A stretch of DNA of 64,000 nucleotides, taken from assembly GCF_001886185.1 (NCBI RefSeq), contig NZ_JXLA01000005.1, positions 87,366 to 151,365 of the forward strand, written 5' to 3'. A model generated the notes under the pieces. That model was not told the origin of the DNA. It did no database searches and was given only the letters and a program-made list of their open reading frames with translations. The stretch is from Enterococcus raffinosus. GTDB taxonomy: Bacteria > Bacillota > Bacilli > Lactobacillales > Enterococcaceae. Positions 21,017 through 30,375 of this stretch are shown here, piece after piece. The position numbers and the translations under genes are program-made. How positions within the stretch are numbered: the stretch's first letter is position 1; the number at the start of each line of letters is the position of its first letter.

Positions 21017-21381
21017 GCTCTTAATTTTTTACAAACAAATAGCCAAATAAGAGTGCCCATAAAAGAAAAGAATAAATATAGGAACAGCATTTGACCATTT
21101 AATTGATTGCTATAGATGATTGCAGAAGCGATTGTTCCGATAATCAGAAAGTAAAGAAAATAGAACAGCCCTCGTACTGTAGGGGATAAGCTCGTTTTCC
21201 TTTCAACCAAGTAAGAAGCTATCAAAAACAATAGAACAGCCGTGATATTGAAGAGGGGCTTAAGTGACCAGCCATTTGTATAGAGGTCACGAGCCCAATC
21301 AAATAGCAGTGATCCGAAGAATATAAACAGGACTAAAAATTGATTATTGATTTTTCTGTTTTTAGGAGTTGGTTGATTCAT
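21007..21381 (-). CDS. Small membrane protein of unknown function, paralogue 1
   Basis: 124 residues, four predicted membrane helices (about 17-31, 45-60, 70-90, 97-116) with lysine-rich ends (KNRK start, KKLRAKK end). I do not recognise the family. It overlaps the upstream gene on the same strand by 20 bases, and the two share topology and a similar segment (LFLIASYLVERK here, LIVGYLASWLSKRQ there), so they look like an old tandem duplication. Convergent with recO. No function can be assigned. Confidence 0.7.
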   Translation of the reverse strand: MNQPTPKNRKINNQFLVLFIFFGSLLFDWARDLYTNGWSLKPLFNITAVLLFLIASYLVERKTSLSPTVRGLFYFLYFLIIGTIASAIIYSNQLNGQMLFLYLFFSFMGTLIWLFVCKKLRAKK

Positions 21382-21790
21382 CTTCAGATTTCTCCAATTC
21401 TTTTTTTCGCGAGGTAACAGTGTCAGCTAACATCCATGAAACACCACCTAACAGAAGAGCTATGAATAAAATTATAAGCACGGAAGTATAATCTACAATG
21501 CTTTTGTCGAGAATACTTTGAATCATTAAATAAGTGAAGGTGAAGAGAAAACAAATCAAAAATTGTTGCCCCTGCCTTTTTGATAGCCAAGAGGCGAGAT
21601 AACCCACGATTAGAATCCAAAATACAGCTAGATTATTGTTAAAATTCGCTAGTATGGGTTCGTTTCTATAGACATTGATGATCATTTGCGTAATGAGAAA
21701 AATCGCTAGTAAAAATAGGGTATACAAGAAAGGCCTTTTAATCATAAATAATTTAAACGAATGATTCCATTTCTTTAATTTAGTGAACAT
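21362..21790 (-). CDS. Small membrane protein of unknown function, paralogue 2
   Basis: 142 residues, four predicted membrane helices (about 20-40, 53-68, 75-94, 100-122) and an acidic cytosolic tail (KKELEKSEDESTNS). GGAGGAGTGAG-like bases precede the ATG. First gene of the two-gene minus-strand unit. I do not recognise the family; see the partner gene for the similarity between them. Confidence 0.7.
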   Translation of the reverse strand: MFTKLKKWNHSFKLFMIKRPFLYTLFLLAIFLITQMIINVYRNEPILANFNNNLAVFWILIVGYLASWLSKRQGQQFLICFLFTFTYLMIQSILDKSIVDYTSVLIILFIALLLGGVSWMLADTVTSRKKELEKSEDESTNS

Positions 21791-22096
21791 TTCTCACTCC
21801 TCCAATCTGCATCAAGTTACCAAAAGTATAGCAGAAAACAGATAGGTTTCTAAAAAAAATCTAAGAAATTCTTCTATTATTGATTCATTTATTTTCGAAC
21901 TTTTAGCAAAAAGTGCGTTCTTTCACAGATTACCATTGCTAATTTATGGCAAAACAATTAATATTGTTAGAAAACACTAATGTTTGCGGCTGTTAAAAGA
22001 AAATTGGTTCGCTCTTTTTTATTTAAGCCATAAAAGGAGTCGCCTCACATTGGAGGATTTTTTCTATAGAAACTATACATAATTAGGAGTGATAAT
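21791..22096. other. Divergent intergenic region before the histidine operon
   Basis: About 306 AT-rich bases. I see no T-box motif, no leader peptide rich in histidine and no perfect operator palindrome. It must hold the his promoter, but the -10-like TATACA at 22074 is too close to the ribosome site to be it. Confidence 0.5.
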
Positions 22097-23656
22097 GTGG
22101 AAGAATTATGGGAAGTACTGAGACCAGAAGAACAAATCGAATTGAAGCTAAGAAAGTTGTATACTCAGCATCATTTTCATCCTTATCACTTAAATAACTT
22201 TGAAGAATACGGAAATTATCAGCAGAGCTACAATTTTTTGCGGAATTCTTCTATTATTACCTTCACAGGAAATGATGGACGGACTATGGCATTAAAGCCG
22301 GATGTGACTTTATCGATCGCTAAAAATACACCTGCGGGTGAAGCACGAAAAGTTTATTATGTCGAGGATGTGTACCGTCACGACCGACAGGCTGGAGAAT
22401 ACCAAAAAATCTATCAAATCGGTTTAGAAATCATTGACGACATTACCTGGGAAGATCAGCTAGAAGTTTTAAAATTGGCTTGGGAAAGCTTGGCTCAAGT
22501 GGGTGAAGGGACGTTAGACCTTTCTCATATGGGGATTTTGAATGGGATCTGTGATCGTTTTCCAGAGGAGGATCGCCAGAGGGTCTTAGACTGTCTACGT
22601 GATAAGAGCTCTCACGGCATGGATGAGCTGACGGCAAAAGCTGGATTGTCTAAAGAGGAATCGGAAAATTTAGCCAAATTGGTTCGCCTATCCGGGAATT
22701 TTGAAACGAAATATCAACGAGCGAAGAAACTATTAGCGACGTATCCAAAGGCTCAAGCAGGCTTAGAAGAATTGAAACAACTATATACAGCGCTGCAGGA
22801 AGAAAAACTATCCGACAAGATTCGCTTGCGAATTGATTTCTCTATTATGAATGATGCGGACTATTATAGCGGTCTTTTATTCCAAGGCTTTATTAAAGAA
22901 GCGCGAGAAACCATTTTATATGGTGGCCGCTATGATCGTTTAATGAGCCGTCAAGGAAAGGATCAGGGAGCACTCGGTTTCGGAATGAAACTAAATCATG
23001 TGGGGCAGAAATTGCCGTCAGATAATCAAAGCTCTGAGTATTTGAATATCGCTTTACCGAAGGGACGGATGGGTGACGCAGTCTATGAGCTGTTCACTAA
23101 GGCCGGTGTGGCAGCAGAAGGCGTTTTTGAAGAAAATCGCAAACTGATTTTTTGCGATGAGGACAATAAATTGCGCTTCTTTTTAGTGAAGCCTAGTGAT
23201 GTAGCGATCTACGTGGAGCATGGTGCGGCGGATATCGGTGTGGTAGGCAAAGATATTTTATTGGAAAGTAAAGCCGAAGTCATTGAGTTTCTTGATTTGC
23301 ATATGGGAAAATGTCGATTGGCCGTGGCTGCTCATAACGACTTTGAAGAAGACTTCTCCCGACCACTGCGAGTATCCACCAAGTATCCGCGAATTACCCG
23401 AGAGTTTTATGAAGGTCTCGGCCGTTCCGTGGAATTGATTCATCTGCATGGGTCAATTGAACTGGCACCGCTATTGGGATTATCCGATGTGATCGTAGAC
23501 ATTGTGGAGACGGGTACAACGTTGAAGGAGAATGATTTAAAAGTGATTCAAGAGATTGCTCCGTCTTCTGCTCGTTTCATTATTAATAACGCGACGTGGC
23601 GATTTAAACAGGAACGAATTCAAAAGGTGATCGAGAAGGTGAGGAAGCAGCTATGA
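22097..23656 (+). CDS. hisZG: HisZ-HisG fusion: ATP phosphoribosyltransferase with its regulatory subunit
   Basis: First enzyme of histidine synthesis (ATP + PRPP). Residues 1 to about 305 are HisZ, a histidyl-tRNA-synthetase-like domain (ALKPDVTLSIAK, VYYVEDVYRHDRQ, ILYGGRYDRLM). After a linker of about ten residues, 314-519 are the short-form catalytic HisG (NIALPKGRMGDAVYEL, VEHGAADIGVVGKD, VDIVETGTTLKENDL). Short HisG normally needs a separate HisZ; here both are one 519-residue polypeptide with no stop or frame break between. The GTG start at 22097 follows AGGAG by 7 bases. The gene overlaps hisD by 4 bases. Confidence 0.93.
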   Translation: MEELWEVLRPEEQIELKLRKLYTQHHFHPYHLNNFEEYGNYQQSYNFLRNSSIITFTGNDGRTMALKPDVTLSIAKNTPAGEARKVYYVEDVYRHDRQAGEYQKIYQIGLEIIDDITWEDQLEVLKLAWESLAQVGEGTLDLSHMGILNGICDRFPEEDRQRVLDCLRDKSSHGMDELTAKAGLSKEESENLAKLVRLSGNFETKYQRAKKLLATYPKAQAGLEELKQLYTALQEEKLSDKIRLRIDFSIMNDADYYSGLLFQGFIKEARETILYGGRYDRLMSRQGKDQGALGFGMKLNHVGQKLPSDNQSSEYLNIALPKGRMGDAVYELFTKAGVAAEGVFEENRKLIFCDEDNKLRFFLVKPSDVAIYVEHGAADIGVVGKDILLESKAEVIEFLDLHMGKCRLAVAAHNDFEEDFSRPLRVSTKYPRITREFYEGLGRSVELIHLHGSIELAPLLGLSDVIVDIVETGTTLKENDLKVIQEIAPSSARFIINNATWRFKQERIQKVIEKVRKQL

Positions 23657-24933
23657 GAGTTTATTCAACACAAAAAGAGCCATTAAAAACGATTTTAGCA
23701 CGGAAATATTCTGAAACTGCCGATGTTTCTGATGTTGTATCAAAAATAATCAAGCGTGTCCAAACGGATGGGGATCAAGCGCTTTATCAAATAATCGAAG
23801 AAATCGATCATGTAGTTTTGGATTCCTTAGCGGTCAGTCAAGAAGAGATCGATTCAGCATTAAAGGCAGTTTCGCCAGAATTACTAAAGGTGATGGAGCA
23901 ATCAAAAGAAAATATTTGGTCCTTTCATCAAAAACAAGTACGCCAAGGGTTTGTTTCGACAGAAGATAGCGGCGTAGTTATGGGGCAGCGAATCCTTCCG
24001 TTAGCTCGAGTAGGGGTTTATGTCCCTGGGGGAACGGCGGCTTATCCTAGTACTGTATTAATGGATGTATTGCCAGCAAAAATTGCTGGCGTTAAGAAAA
24101 TTGTCATGGTGACTCCCACAGATAACGAAGGCAATGTTCCTGCCGCTATTTTAGCGGCTGCTTCAATTGCCGGAGTTGATGAGATTTATAAAGTCGGAGG
24201 TGCTCATGGGGTCGCTGCACTTGCTTACGGAACAGATACTATTCCAAAAGTAGACAAAATCGTAGGTCCAGGAAATATTTATGTCGCTACGGCTAAAAAA
24301 ATGGTCTACGGTGAAGTAGATATCGATATGATTGCGGGACCTAGTGATGTCTTGATTGTGGCGGATCACAGCGCGAATCCTCGTTGGATCGCAGCGGATC
24401 TTCTAGCACAGGCAGAGCATGACAAGTTAGCTCAAGCAATTCTAGTAACGACAGAAGAAGCATTAATAGAAAAGGTTCAAACAGAAGTCGCACAGCAACT
24501 CGCTGCATTGCCTCGACAAGAAATCGCGGCTGCAGCAATTGAAAATAATGGCAAAATCATTTTAGTCAAAGATATAGAGGAAGCACTCTCAATAGCGAAT
24601 CAAATTGCTCCAGAGCATTTAGAGTTATCGGTAGCAGAACCTTTTGCCTTGTTAGGAAAAGTTGAGAATGCCGGCAGTGTCTTTTTAGGACACCACACGC
24701 CAGAAGTATTGGGAGATTATTTTGCCGGTCCGAACCATACTTTGCCAACAGAAGGAACAGCCCGATTTTACTCCCCGCTTTCAGTGGATGATTTTGTTAA
24801 GAAGAGCAGCTATCTTTATTACACAGAAGAGGCGATGAACGCCGTTGGACCAGCGGTAGAATTGTTTGCGGAGACCGAGAATCTAATGGGGCACGCGCGG
24901 TCAATGAAGGTGCGAAGAGGTGAGGATGCATGA
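23653..24933 (+). CDS. hisD: Histidinol dehydrogenase
   Basis: Zinc enzyme carrying out the last two NAD-dependent oxidations, histidinol to histidine. 426 residues, with the family signature MIAGPSDVLIVADHSA in the middle and catalytic EHL/GHH region (PEHLEL, HHTPEVLGDYFAGPNH). It overlaps both neighbours by 4 bases (ATGA). Confidence 0.97.
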   Translation: MRVYSTQKEPLKTILARKYSETADVSDVVSKIIKRVQTDGDQALYQIIEEIDHVVLDSLAVSQEEIDSALKAVSPELLKVMEQSKENIWSFHQKQVRQGFVSTEDSGVVMGQRILPLARVGVYVPGGTAAYPSTVLMDVLPAKIAGVKKIVMVTPTDNEGNVPAAILAAASIAGVDEIYKVGGAHGVAALAYGTDTIPKVDKIVGPGNIYVATAKKMVYGEVDIDMIAGPSDVLIVADHSANPRWIAADLLAQAEHDKLAQAILVTTEEALIEKVQTEVAQQLAALPRQEIAAAAIENNGKIILVKDIEEALSIANQIAPEHLELSVAEPFALLGKVENAGSVFLGHHTPEVLGDYFAGPNHTLPTEGTARFYSPLSVDDFVKKSSYLYYTEEAMNAVGPAVELFAETENLMGHARSMKVRRGEDA

Positions 24934-25988
24934 GCTTTTTAAATCAAACGTATCAGAATTTAACGCCTTATACACCTGGGGAGCAGGTGGATGAAGCAGC
25001 ATACATTAAGTTAAATACAAACGAAAGTCCGTATCCTCCAGCGCCTAATGTTCAAAAAGCAGTAGCAGAGGCCGCTCAGAAATTGAATCGTTATTCAGAT
25101 ATTGCGGTAGAGGCTGTCGCAAAGCCTTTAGCAAAATATCTGGGAGTGAAGCAAGAGCAGCTTTTTCTAGGTAACGGCAGTGATGAAGTCCTCTCTTACA
25201 TTTTCCAAGGCTTTACTGAAAAAGGCATCGCCTTTCCAGATGTAACCTATGGTTTTTATCAAGTTTACAGCGGACTGTATCAAGTGGAATCCACTGTGGT
25301 TCCGTTGAAAGAGGATTTTTCGCTAGACTTAGCTGAGTACGATGCATTCAAGGGAACCGTCATTTTTGCGAACCCTAATGCACCGACAGGCATCTATTTG
25401 CCGCAAGAAGAAATTTGCGCCTTTCTTGAACGTCATCCAGATCGTTTAGTGGTCGTTGATGAAGCTTATATCGACTTCGGCGGAAAATCAATGGTTTCTT
25501 TAATTAATCAATACAAGAATCTATTTGTCATAGGAACCTTTTCGAAATCTCGTCAATTGGCGGGAGCGCGTTTGGGCTTCGGTATAGGGAACACGGATTT
25601 AATTGCGGATTTGAATCGACTGCGTTTCAGTTTAAATCCATACAACGTTAACAGCTTGACGCAAGCCGCGGGTGGAGCTGTCTTGCAGGAGCAAGTGTAT
25701 GTGGATCAGAAGGTTCAAGAAACGATCAAGGTCAGAGAATGGAGCAAGCAGGAGTTAACCAAGCTAGGATTCGAACAAACGGATAGTCAAGGAAATTTCT
25801 TATTTGCGAAGCATCCAAAACTCTCAGGCGAAAGTCTCTTTCTGGCTTTAAGAGAGAAGAAAATCCTCGTGCGCTGGTTCAATCAACCACGAACAAAAGA
25901 CTACTTGCGAATTACTGTAGGAACGAAAGAGCAGATGGAGCAGCTGATCGCTGTCTTGACAACAATATTAAATGAGGTGAAAGCATGA
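24930..25988 (+). CDS. hisC: Histidinol-phosphate aminotransferase
   Basis: Class II PLP aminotransferase, 352 residues; converts imidazole-acetol phosphate and glutamate to histidinol phosphate. Visible: NTNESPYPP, GNGSDEVL, NPNAPTG, VVDEAYIDF, and the PLP lysine in GTFSKSRQLAGARLGF. Overlaps hisD and hisB by 4 bases each. Confidence 0.95.
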   Translation: MSFLNQTYQNLTPYTPGEQVDEAAYIKLNTNESPYPPAPNVQKAVAEAAQKLNRYSDIAVEAVAKPLAKYLGVKQEQLFLGNGSDEVLSYIFQGFTEKGIAFPDVTYGFYQVYSGLYQVESTVVPLKEDFSLDLAEYDAFKGTVIFANPNAPTGIYLPQEEICAFLERHPDRLVVVDEAYIDFGGKSMVSLINQYKNLFVIGTFSKSRQLAGARLGFGIGNTDLIADLNRLRFSLNPYNVNSLTQAAGGAVLQEQVYVDQKVQETIKVREWSKQELTKLGFEQTDSQGNFLFAKHPKLSGESLFLALREKKILVRWFNQPRTKDYLRITVGTKEQMEQLIAVLTTILNEVKA

Positions 25989-26578
25989 GAAAGGCCGAAG
26001 TAACACGTAACACATCCGAAACAAAGATCCAGCTTTCTTTGACTGTGGATGGTACCGGACAGCAAACGATTAAAACGGGAGTAGGTTTTCTAGATCATAT
26101 GCTAGAGCTGTTTGTTCGTCATGGCCGTTTTGATCTTGAACTTGTTTGTGATGGAGATATTGAAGTAGATGCCCATCATACAACCGAAGATGTCGCCATC
26201 GCGATCGGTCGGGCTTTTTCAGAAAGTCTAGGTGAACGGCGCGGAATCAAACGTTACGGCAGTATGCTGTTGCCAATGGATGAAGCATTGGTGATGTCAG
26301 CCATCGATATTAGTGGGCGCGGTATGGCAGTTGTCGAGCTGGACATTCCTAGTGAAAAGATTGGGCAGCAGTTTGATACAGAGCTAGTGGAAGAATTTTT
26401 CATTGCCTTTGCTCGTGAACTAGGTGCGACGATCCATTTACATCAAATCGCTGGAAAAAATAGCCATCATATTGTGGAGGCTTGCTTTAAGGGATTTGGG
26501 CGTGCATTGGGAGAAGCCGTAGCGATCAATCAATTGGCGCCAGATGAGATTCCATCCACTAAAGGGACGATAAACTAG
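25985..26578 (+). CDS. hisB: Imidazoleglycerol-phosphate dehydratase
   Basis: Manganese-dependent dehydratase, 197 residues, single-function form (no phosphatase domain; that activity is supplied by the PHP enzyme at the operon end). Metal-binding repeats DAHHTTED and KNSHHIVEACFK, and FLDHMLELFVRHG near the N-terminus. Confidence 0.97.
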   Translation: MRKAEVTRNTSETKIQLSLTVDGTGQQTIKTGVGFLDHMLELFVRHGRFDLELVCDGDIEVDAHHTTEDVAIAIGRAFSESLGERRGIKRYGSMLLPMDEALVMSAIDISGRGMAVVELDIPSEKIGQQFDTELVEEFFIAFARELGATIHLHQIAGKNSHHIVEACFKGFGRALGEAVAINQLAPDEIPSTKGTIN

Positions 26579-26591
26579 GAGGAGACAAGCG

Positions 26592-27218
26592 ATGCTAGCA
26601 ATTATTGATTATGGCGTTGGCAATTTGTTTAGTTTGTCACGCTCATTGGAATATTTAGGTGTGGAATGTAAAATCACACGTTCGTTAGAGGAACTGAAGG
26701 CAGCAGAGCGAATTATCTTACCTGGTGTCGGCGCGTTTGGCGATGCACGGAAAAAGCTGGAGGAATTATCGCTAGTCGAACCGATTCAAGAATTAGCCGC
26801 TTCAGGCAAACCGTTTTTAGGAATTTGTCTGGGCATGCAGCTTTTATTTGATAAAAGTGAAGAATTCGGGAAGCATCTTGGATTAGGCTTGATTCCCGGC
26901 CGGATCGTTTCGATGCGAGAGGCCTTTGATCAAAAAAAGATTGACCTAAAAGTACCGCAGATCGGCTGGAATAAATTGGACGTGCGAGATTTTGAAAGTC
27001 CATTGGTAAAGTCGTTGGGTAAAGAGGATTTTGTTTATTACGTTCACAGCTACTATGCGACGGATTGCCAAGAACATTTAGTCGCAGACAGCGAATATGG
27101 TGTTTCCATTCCAGGAATTGTGCAGAATGGCAATGTTTTTGGGACGCAGTTCCATCCTGAGAAGAGCGGTGAAGTTGGCTTGAAAATCTTAAAAGCATTT
27201 ACGGAGGTGCCAGTATGA
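26592..27218 (+). CDS. hisH: Imidazole glycerol phosphate synthase, glutamine amidotransferase subunit
   Basis: Class I glutaminase, 208 residues, supplying ammonia to HisF. Nucleophile cysteine in GICLGMQLLF near residue 79, and the His-Glu pair in FHPEKSG near the C-terminus. AGGAGGAGACAAGCG precedes the ATG. Overlaps hisA by 4 bases. Confidence 0.97.
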   Translation: MLAIIDYGVGNLFSLSRSLEYLGVECKITRSLEELKAAERIILPGVGAFGDARKKLEELSLVEPIQELAASGKPFLGICLGMQLLFDKSEEFGKHLGLGLIPGRIVSMREAFDQKKIDLKVPQIGWNKLDVRDFESPLVKSLGKEDFVYYVHSYYATDCQEHLVADSEYGVSIPGIVQNGNVFGTQFHPEKSGEVGLKILKAFTEVPV

Positions 27219-27934
27219 AAATTTTTCCCGCGATTGATCTTTTAGACCAGAAAGTCGTACGATTGTATCAAGGGGACTATGCGCAAAAGGAAGTTTTCGG
27301 CGACGATCCTGTAGCTTTTGCGCAATCCTTTGAAAAAGCAGGAGCAAAATGCCTGCATTTAGTCGATTTAGATGGTGCCAAAGCTGGCAAGCTTCATTAT
27401 TTTGAAATCGCAAAAAAAATCGCTGAGAACACCAATCTTTTTGTAGAAGTGGGTGGCGGTATTCGTGACGAGGAAACGATCGAACATTGCTTGTCTGCAG
27501 GGGTGGATCGGGTAATACTCGGGACAATCGCGCAAAAAGATCCAGCTTTCACACAAGCGATGTTAAAAAAATACGGCAGTAAGATCGCTATCGGGGTCGA
27601 TGCCAAAGATGAAAAGGTAGCTGTAGAAGGCTGGCTGGAGAAAACAGAGACTGATGCCTTTGAATTTTGTCAGCAACTAGCTGCTTGGGGTGCAGAGACA
27701 ATCATCTTCACTGAGATTTCTCGTGATGGAACGGGTGAAGGCATTAATCTGCCGCTGTATCAAAAATTGAATCAATTAGATATAGAAATCGTAGCCTCTG
27801 GTGGTGTCGCATCACTAAAGGATATTGAAGGCTTAAAACAATTAGGGATAAGCGGTGTAATCGTTGGAAAATCGCTTTATAACGGAAGCTTAAAATTGGA
27901 AGAGGTCTTGCAAGCTGGGGGTGACGATCAATGA
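27215..27934 (+). CDS. hisA: ProFAR isomerase
   Basis: TIM-barrel isomerase, 239 residues, opening the ribose ring of ProFAR. The catalytic aspartate is in PAIDLLDQKVVRL at the N-terminus; the phosphate loops VGGGIRDEET and SGGVASLKDI are visible. Overlaps hisF by 4 bases. Confidence 0.97.
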   Translation: MKIFPAIDLLDQKVVRLYQGDYAQKEVFGDDPVAFAQSFEKAGAKCLHLVDLDGAKAGKLHYFEIAKKIAENTNLFVEVGGGIRDEETIEHCLSAGVDRVILGTIAQKDPAFTQAMLKKYGSKIAIGVDAKDEKVAVEGWLEKTETDAFEFCQQLAAWGAETIIFTEISRDGTGEGINLPLYQKLNQLDIEIVASGGVASLKDIEGLKQLGISGVIVGKSLYNGSLKLEEVLQAGGDDQ

Positions 27935-28689
27935 TCGCAAAAAGAATTGTCCCATGTTTAGATGTTCGCGATGGCCGTGTAGTTAAGGGAGTCAATTTTG
28001 CTGGGCTGCAGGACGTCAATGATCCAGTGACTTTGGCGCGTTTTTATAATGAGCAGGGAGCCGATGAGCTGGTCTTTTATGATATCACCGCTTCGGCGGA
28101 AGAGCGAGGGTTGTTCACTGATATTTTGAAGGGTGTCGCTTCTGAGGTCTTTATTCCGTTGACGGTTGGTGGCGGGATTAATGAAGTGTCTGATTTTGAA
28201 CGCGTCTTGAATTGCGGCGCGGATAAGGTCAGTGTCAATTCCGGCGCGATTCGCCGTCCTCAACTGATTGAAGAGGGGGCGAAGCGATACGGCAGTCAAT
28301 GTGTGGTCTTGTCAGTAGATATTTGCCGTGTCGGAGATGAATGGCATGTCTTTGCTAAAGGTGGACGAGAAGATACAGGAATGGAAGCCCTAGAGTGGAT
28401 TCGTCAGGGTGAGCAATTAGGAGCGGGCGAACTAGTCATCAATAGCATGGATACAGATGGGGTAAAGCAAGGGTTTGATTTAAAACTGCTGAAGGCTGTC
28501 AGCGAGATTACCACGTTGCCGATCGTAGCCTCTGGTGGTGCTGGAAAAAGTGAAGATTTTATTGACCTGTTTCAATTGCCTAAAATTGAAGCTGGCTTAG
28601 CTGCATCGATTTTTCATTATGGTGAAGTAAAGATTCCTGATCTGAAAAAACAATTGATGACGGCGGATATTCCTGTCCGCATCGTTTAG
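27931..28689 (+). CDS. hisF: Imidazole glycerol phosphate synthase, cyclase subunit
   Basis: TIM barrel partner of HisH, 252 residues; makes imidazole glycerol phosphate and AICAR. CLDVRDGRVVKGVNF at the N-terminus, LTVGGGI, and SGGAGKSEDF near the end. The gene is followed by a structured repeat that separates it from hisIE by about 107 bases, the only sizable gap inside the operon. Confidence 0.97.
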   Translation: MIAKRIVPCLDVRDGRVVKGVNFAGLQDVNDPVTLARFYNEQGADELVFYDITASAEERGLFTDILKGVASEVFIPLTVGGGINEVSDFERVLNCGADKVSVNSGAIRRPQLIEEGAKRYGSQCVVLSVDICRVGDEWHVFAKGGREDTGMEALEWIRQGEQLGAGELVINSMDTDGVKQGFDLKLLKAVSEITTLPIVASGGAGKSEDFIDLFQLPKIEAGLAASIFHYGEVKIPDLKKQLMTADIPVRIV

Positions 28690-28775
28690 ACAGTCAGTTC
28701 TACAAGATTAGCAGAATGGTATACTGAATGAAAATTAATTTCATTTTTTCGTATTTTGAAAAATGATTACATTGA
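28690..28775 (+). repeat. Structured intergenic repeat, copy E (inside the his operon)
   Basis: CAGTTCTAC and TTAGCAGAATGGTATAC form the first short stem; the second stem is TTTCATTTTTTC with GAAAAATGA after CGTATTTT. The second part is nearly identical to 30747-30772 of copy B. Its 3' end merges into the hisIE ribosome-site region. Confidence 0.65.
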
Positions 28776-28796
28776 TAGGAATAAGGAGGGCATGGG

Positions 28797-29432
28797 ATGA
28801 CTGAATTAACATTCGACGAACAAGGATTGATTCCGGTGATCGTACAAGATGCCGAAACCAATGAAGTATTGACATTAGCTTATATGAATCAAGAAAGCTA
28901 TGAATTAACATTGAAGGATCAATTAATGACCTTCTATTCACGCAGCCGCAAAGAATTGTGGCGCAAAGGTGAAACCAGCGGGAACTATCAGCATCTTGTT
29001 TCGTTAAAACTAGATTGCGATCAGGATGCCTTAGTAGCGAAGGTGAAAAAAGATGGTCCAGCGTGTCATACTGGTGCGGAGAGCTGCTTTAATGAACTCT
29101 TATACGGTGAGGCTGATCACAAAGCAACAATTGATGCTTTGTACAAGCTTGTCAAGGGGCGCAAGGAAGCTCCCCAAGAAGGCAGCTATACGAGCTATTT
29201 ATTTGAAAAAGGTGTCGAAAAAATTTTAAAGAAGGTCGGAGAAGAATCCACTGAGGTAGTGATCGGCGCGATGAAAGAGGATCACAAAGAGACTGTTTTC
29301 GAAATTTCCGATTTGGTGTATCATGTCCTTGTATTGATGGTTGAGATGGGGATTGACTTGACTGAGGTACGTCAAGAATTAGCTAATCGGCATGTTGTTG
29401 ATAAAAAGGTGAAGCAAGAACGGATGCAGTAA
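28797..29432 (+). CDS. hisIE: Bifunctional phosphoribosyl-AMP cyclohydrolase / phosphoribosyl-ATP pyrophosphatase
   Basis: 211 residues carrying steps 2 and 3 of the pathway. N-terminal HisI domain (SRSRKELWRKGETSGN, then DCDQDALV and the cysteines of ACHTG and SCF that hold zinc), C-terminal HisE domain (about 110-205; SYLFEKGVEKILKKVGEES). AAGGAGGGCATGGG precedes the ATG. Confidence 0.96.
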   Translation: MTELTFDEQGLIPVIVQDAETNEVLTLAYMNQESYELTLKDQLMTFYSRSRKELWRKGETSGNYQHLVSLKLDCDQDALVAKVKKDGPACHTGAESCFNELLYGEADHKATIDALYKLVKGRKEAPQEGSYTSYLFEKGVEKILKKVGEESTEVVIGAMKEDHKETVFEISDLVYHVLVLMVEMGIDLTEVRQELANRHVVDKKVKQERMQ

Positions 29433-29447
29433 AATTGGAGGTCAGCG

Positions 29448-30275
29448 ATGTTTTATTCAAACGCTCATACGCACAGTACTTGGTGTGATGGAAAAGATAC
29501 TTTAGAAGATATGGCACAAGCGGCGATTGATTTGGGCTTTACAGATTTAGGCTTTACGTGTCATTCACCAGCACTTTTTGATCCTAGCTGTCTTGGAGTA
29601 CAAAATGAAGTGGCCTATCAGGCAGCATTGCGTGATTTAAAGGAAAAGTTGGCAGGGGAATTAACAATCAGCCTAGGCTTAGAATGGGATTATTACAGTG
29701 CAGATCCAATTGACGGATACGACTATACAATAGGTTCTGTGCATTATTTCCCACCGCGTCAAGGAATCTTCCGCAGTGTCGATGAGAGTCCGGAAAGCTT
29801 GATGAAGACTCTGGACGAATGGTACCAAGGGGATAAGATGCAAATGGTGCGCGATTACTATGACACCGTAGTTAAGCATATTAACCAGAACCAGTCGAAG
29901 ATCGTTGGACATTTTGACCTGATTACGAAGTTTAATGAAAAACAACCTTGGTTGGATGAAGAAGGAACAGAATACCAAGCGATTGCTTTACAGGCGCTGA
30001 ATCATGTCATAGATATCATCGAAACTTATGATGGTATGGTGGAGATCAATACTGGTGCGATTTCTCGCAACTGGCGAACAACACCCTATCCTAATCCATT
30101 TTTATTGAAACAACTAAAGGAAAGAGACTGTCCGATCATTATTACCAGCGACAGCCACGAGACGACGACTTTAACTTGTCATTTTCCAGAAACGGTTGAA
30201 CTATTAAAGGCCATCGGATTTACGGAGACAATGCAATTAAAGGATGGTCTATTTCAACCAATCCCCTTTGGCTAG
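29448..30275 (+). CDS. hisK: Histidinol-phosphatase, PHP family
   Basis: 275 residues; PHP-fold metal-dependent phosphatase giving histidinol from histidinol phosphate. N-terminal metal site NAHTHSTWCDG, then GFTCHSP, GSVHYF, and SDSHE near the end. It closes the operon and completes the pathway with HisZG, IE, A, H, F, B, C and D all present. Confidence 0.93.
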   Translation: MFYSNAHTHSTWCDGKDTLEDMAQAAIDLGFTDLGFTCHSPALFDPSCLGVQNEVAYQAALRDLKEKLAGELTISLGLEWDYYSADPIDGYDYTIGSVHYFPPRQGIFRSVDESPESLMKTLDEWYQGDKMQMVRDYYDTVVKHINQNQSKIVGHFDLITKFNEKQPWLDEEGTEYQAIALQALNHVIDIIETYDGMVEINTGAISRNWRTTPYPNPFLLKQLKERDCPIIITSDSHETTTLTCHFPETVELLKAIGFTETMQLKDGLFQPIPFG

Positions 30276-30339
30276 CTCCCTTAAAAGGTCTTTTGTAGCA
30301 TAGACATTACGAAGAGCGAAACGCTCATGACAGAAAGAT

Positions 30340-30369
30340 TTGACAAAAGGGGTCTGGTGTCGCTATTAT
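30340..30369 (+). promoter_or_regulatory. Promoter of the glyQS leader
   Basis: TTGACA at 30340-30345, 18 bases, TATTAT at 30364-30369; transcription would start near 30376, just before the T-box leader. Confidence 0.7.
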
Positions 30370-30375
30370 AGAACC

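Noticed and set aside
22050..22079. TTGGAG-N18-TATACA as the promoter of the his operon
   Set aside because: Transcription would start inside the ribosome site of hisZG, leaving no leader, so the real promoter must be further upstream.
26713..27198. Open frame of 161 codons on the minus strand
   Set aside because: Antisense to hisH, which is complete and conserved.
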